Of a stretch of 64,000 nucleotides of DNA, positions 63,001 to 64,000 are shown one piece after another; the first letter of the stretch is position 1; each line of letters opens with the position of its first letter. The notes under the pieces are model-generated. The model saw only the letters and a list, made by a program, of their open reading frames with translations, searched no databases and had not been told where the DNA came from. This DNA comes from Rhizophagus clarus (taxonomy: Eukaryota; Glomeromycota; Glomeromycetes; Glomerales; Glomeraceae), in NCBI GenBank assembly GCA_015698045.1, contig BLAL01000053.1:870501-934500 (forward strand), given 5' to 3'. Both the position numbers and the translations under genes were made by a program.

Positions 63001-64000
63001 GGCATGTTTTGGGCCTTGAGCAGTATATGTATCCATAACCACATCAGGAGTAATGTTGAATCGTCTATGATTTTTAATGAAAAATAAATGTGATGTTAAA
63101 GGAAAAAATATTCTATATATCATTTAAATATTTATTAATGATCATTAAAATTATTGATCAATTAACAGATCAACTGAGTTATTTAATGACTTTAATATCA
63201 ATCACCTCTAAAATCTAGATAGTATCGAGAAATCTGGCACTTATCCTTATATTTGTGAACTCTTTGTTGTGTCAGAAATGAACAACATTTAGTCCTTTTC
63301 TTAAACCCTTTTTGAATATAAAATTATTGAAATGCAAGATCCATATAACTATAATATTTTAAGAGCTTCTACTTTCAGTTTTTTTATTATTAGTATATAA
63401 ACTTGTTTGTATCATATGTTTATGTTTTAATTTTACCTAATATGAAGGCTATTGTAGTAAAATTTGTCAGGGTTGCTATCATTTAAAAAGAAATGTATTT
63501 CCAAAGAGCTGTATTATAACTGATTAGTATATAAAACTTTTTCTTTAGAAAGCAAATCTTAGAATTGTGGCTAATCACTGTTCAGCGCAAATGAAACTTT
63601 TCATTTTAATATTATTTAATATAGAAAAGGCCTCATCTATAATATATAAAATGTATGTATGAATATGATTAAGTTTGTTCCTTAATAATAAAAAATTAAA
63701 GATACCATTAGAATAATATATTGAGAATTCATTTAATTTTATGAATAGCTGGTCAATTCAAATTGTGCTTGTGATATGATAAAAGAACTTGATACTACAA
63801 TCCTACAGTTGAATAGAATAGTACTTTCTTTTAGGTCAAAAGCAATATGCCTCTACCAATTTATTAACCCATCTTGACAACAAGACTGTCAAATGGGGAC
63901 AATCGAGTGGTGATTTTTATATTCAAATCCTAAGAAAATAGGCCTTTAAAAGAAGTCAAGTAGTAGTAATACAGGTATTTCTGATTGAAATAATTACATC
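60066..64000. other. Gene-poor AT-rich end of the window
   Basis: No coding region is supported on either strand. The 79-codon frame 60765-61004 is low-complexity Tyr/Phe/Ile text from A/T runs. A less AT-rich patch near 61965-62030 and another near 63830-63920 hold nothing I can name. Confidence 0.5.

Overview
The window is strongly AT-rich eukaryotic DNA. It has short GT..AG introns, long gene-poor stretches, and several members of a few expanded families: zinc-ribbon tyrosine-kinase-like (TKL) protein kinases, BTB-BACK-TLDc proteins and an F-box/LRR protein. This combination, and the wording of the kinase and TLDc proteins, is what I know from arbuscular mycorrhizal fungi (Glomeromycotina, Rhizophagus-like). 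The organism call is therefore inference from family content, not from a marker gene. All exon models were assembled by eye from reading frame, splice sites and intron phase.

Layout. 1-6.3 kb: two kinase-family genes in tandem on the + strand. The first is an eight-exon gene that has lost its catalytic aspartate. The second has an unusual build: the zinc ribbon plus kinase N-lobe occurs three times in a row before a single C-lobe. 6.3-23 kb: gene-poor, decayed mobile DNA, with a transposase-like fragment near 12.2 kb, a Helitron Rep relic at 18.8-19.6 kb and a LINE RNase H/zinc-knuckle relic at 20.2-21.4 kb. 23.7-24.4 kb: a degenerate tandem repeat whose units look like exons. 26.7-28.0 kb: an intact five-exon gene of unknown function (- strand). 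30.2-31.7 kb: a BTB-BACK-TLDc gene (+). 33.4-35.4 kb: a kinase pseudogene with the N-lobe deleted (-). 38.4-38.6 kb: a TLDc relic (+). 39.2-41.0 kb: a second BTB-BACK-TLDc gene (-), with eight 57-bp in-frame repeats between BACK and TLDc. 43.8-45.3 kb: a complete kinase gene (-) with the standard catalytic residues. 49.1-49.5 kb: a hAT-like MITE with an 8-bp target duplication. 49.9-50.4 kb: a small zinc-finger gene cut by an in-frame TAA. 53.6-54.7 kb: a relic that may come from an NTPase/Crinkler-type gene. 57.1-58.5 kb: an F-box/LRR gene (+). 59.2-60.1 kb: a relic resembling a LINE ORF1 (-). 60.1-64 kb: no gene seen.

How the genes relate. Nothing suggests an operon or a pathway cluster. 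The picture is of lineage-expanded signalling families (kinases, BTB-TLDc, F-box) evolving by local duplication, domain loss and repeat expansion inside transposon-rich DNA. The most unusual objects are the kinase gene with three serial N-lobes (3330-6282), the TLDc gene with an expanded linker (39185-41024), the kinase with HRD changed to HKN (6-2270), and the zinc-finger gene whose metal site is split by a stop codon (49945-50421).
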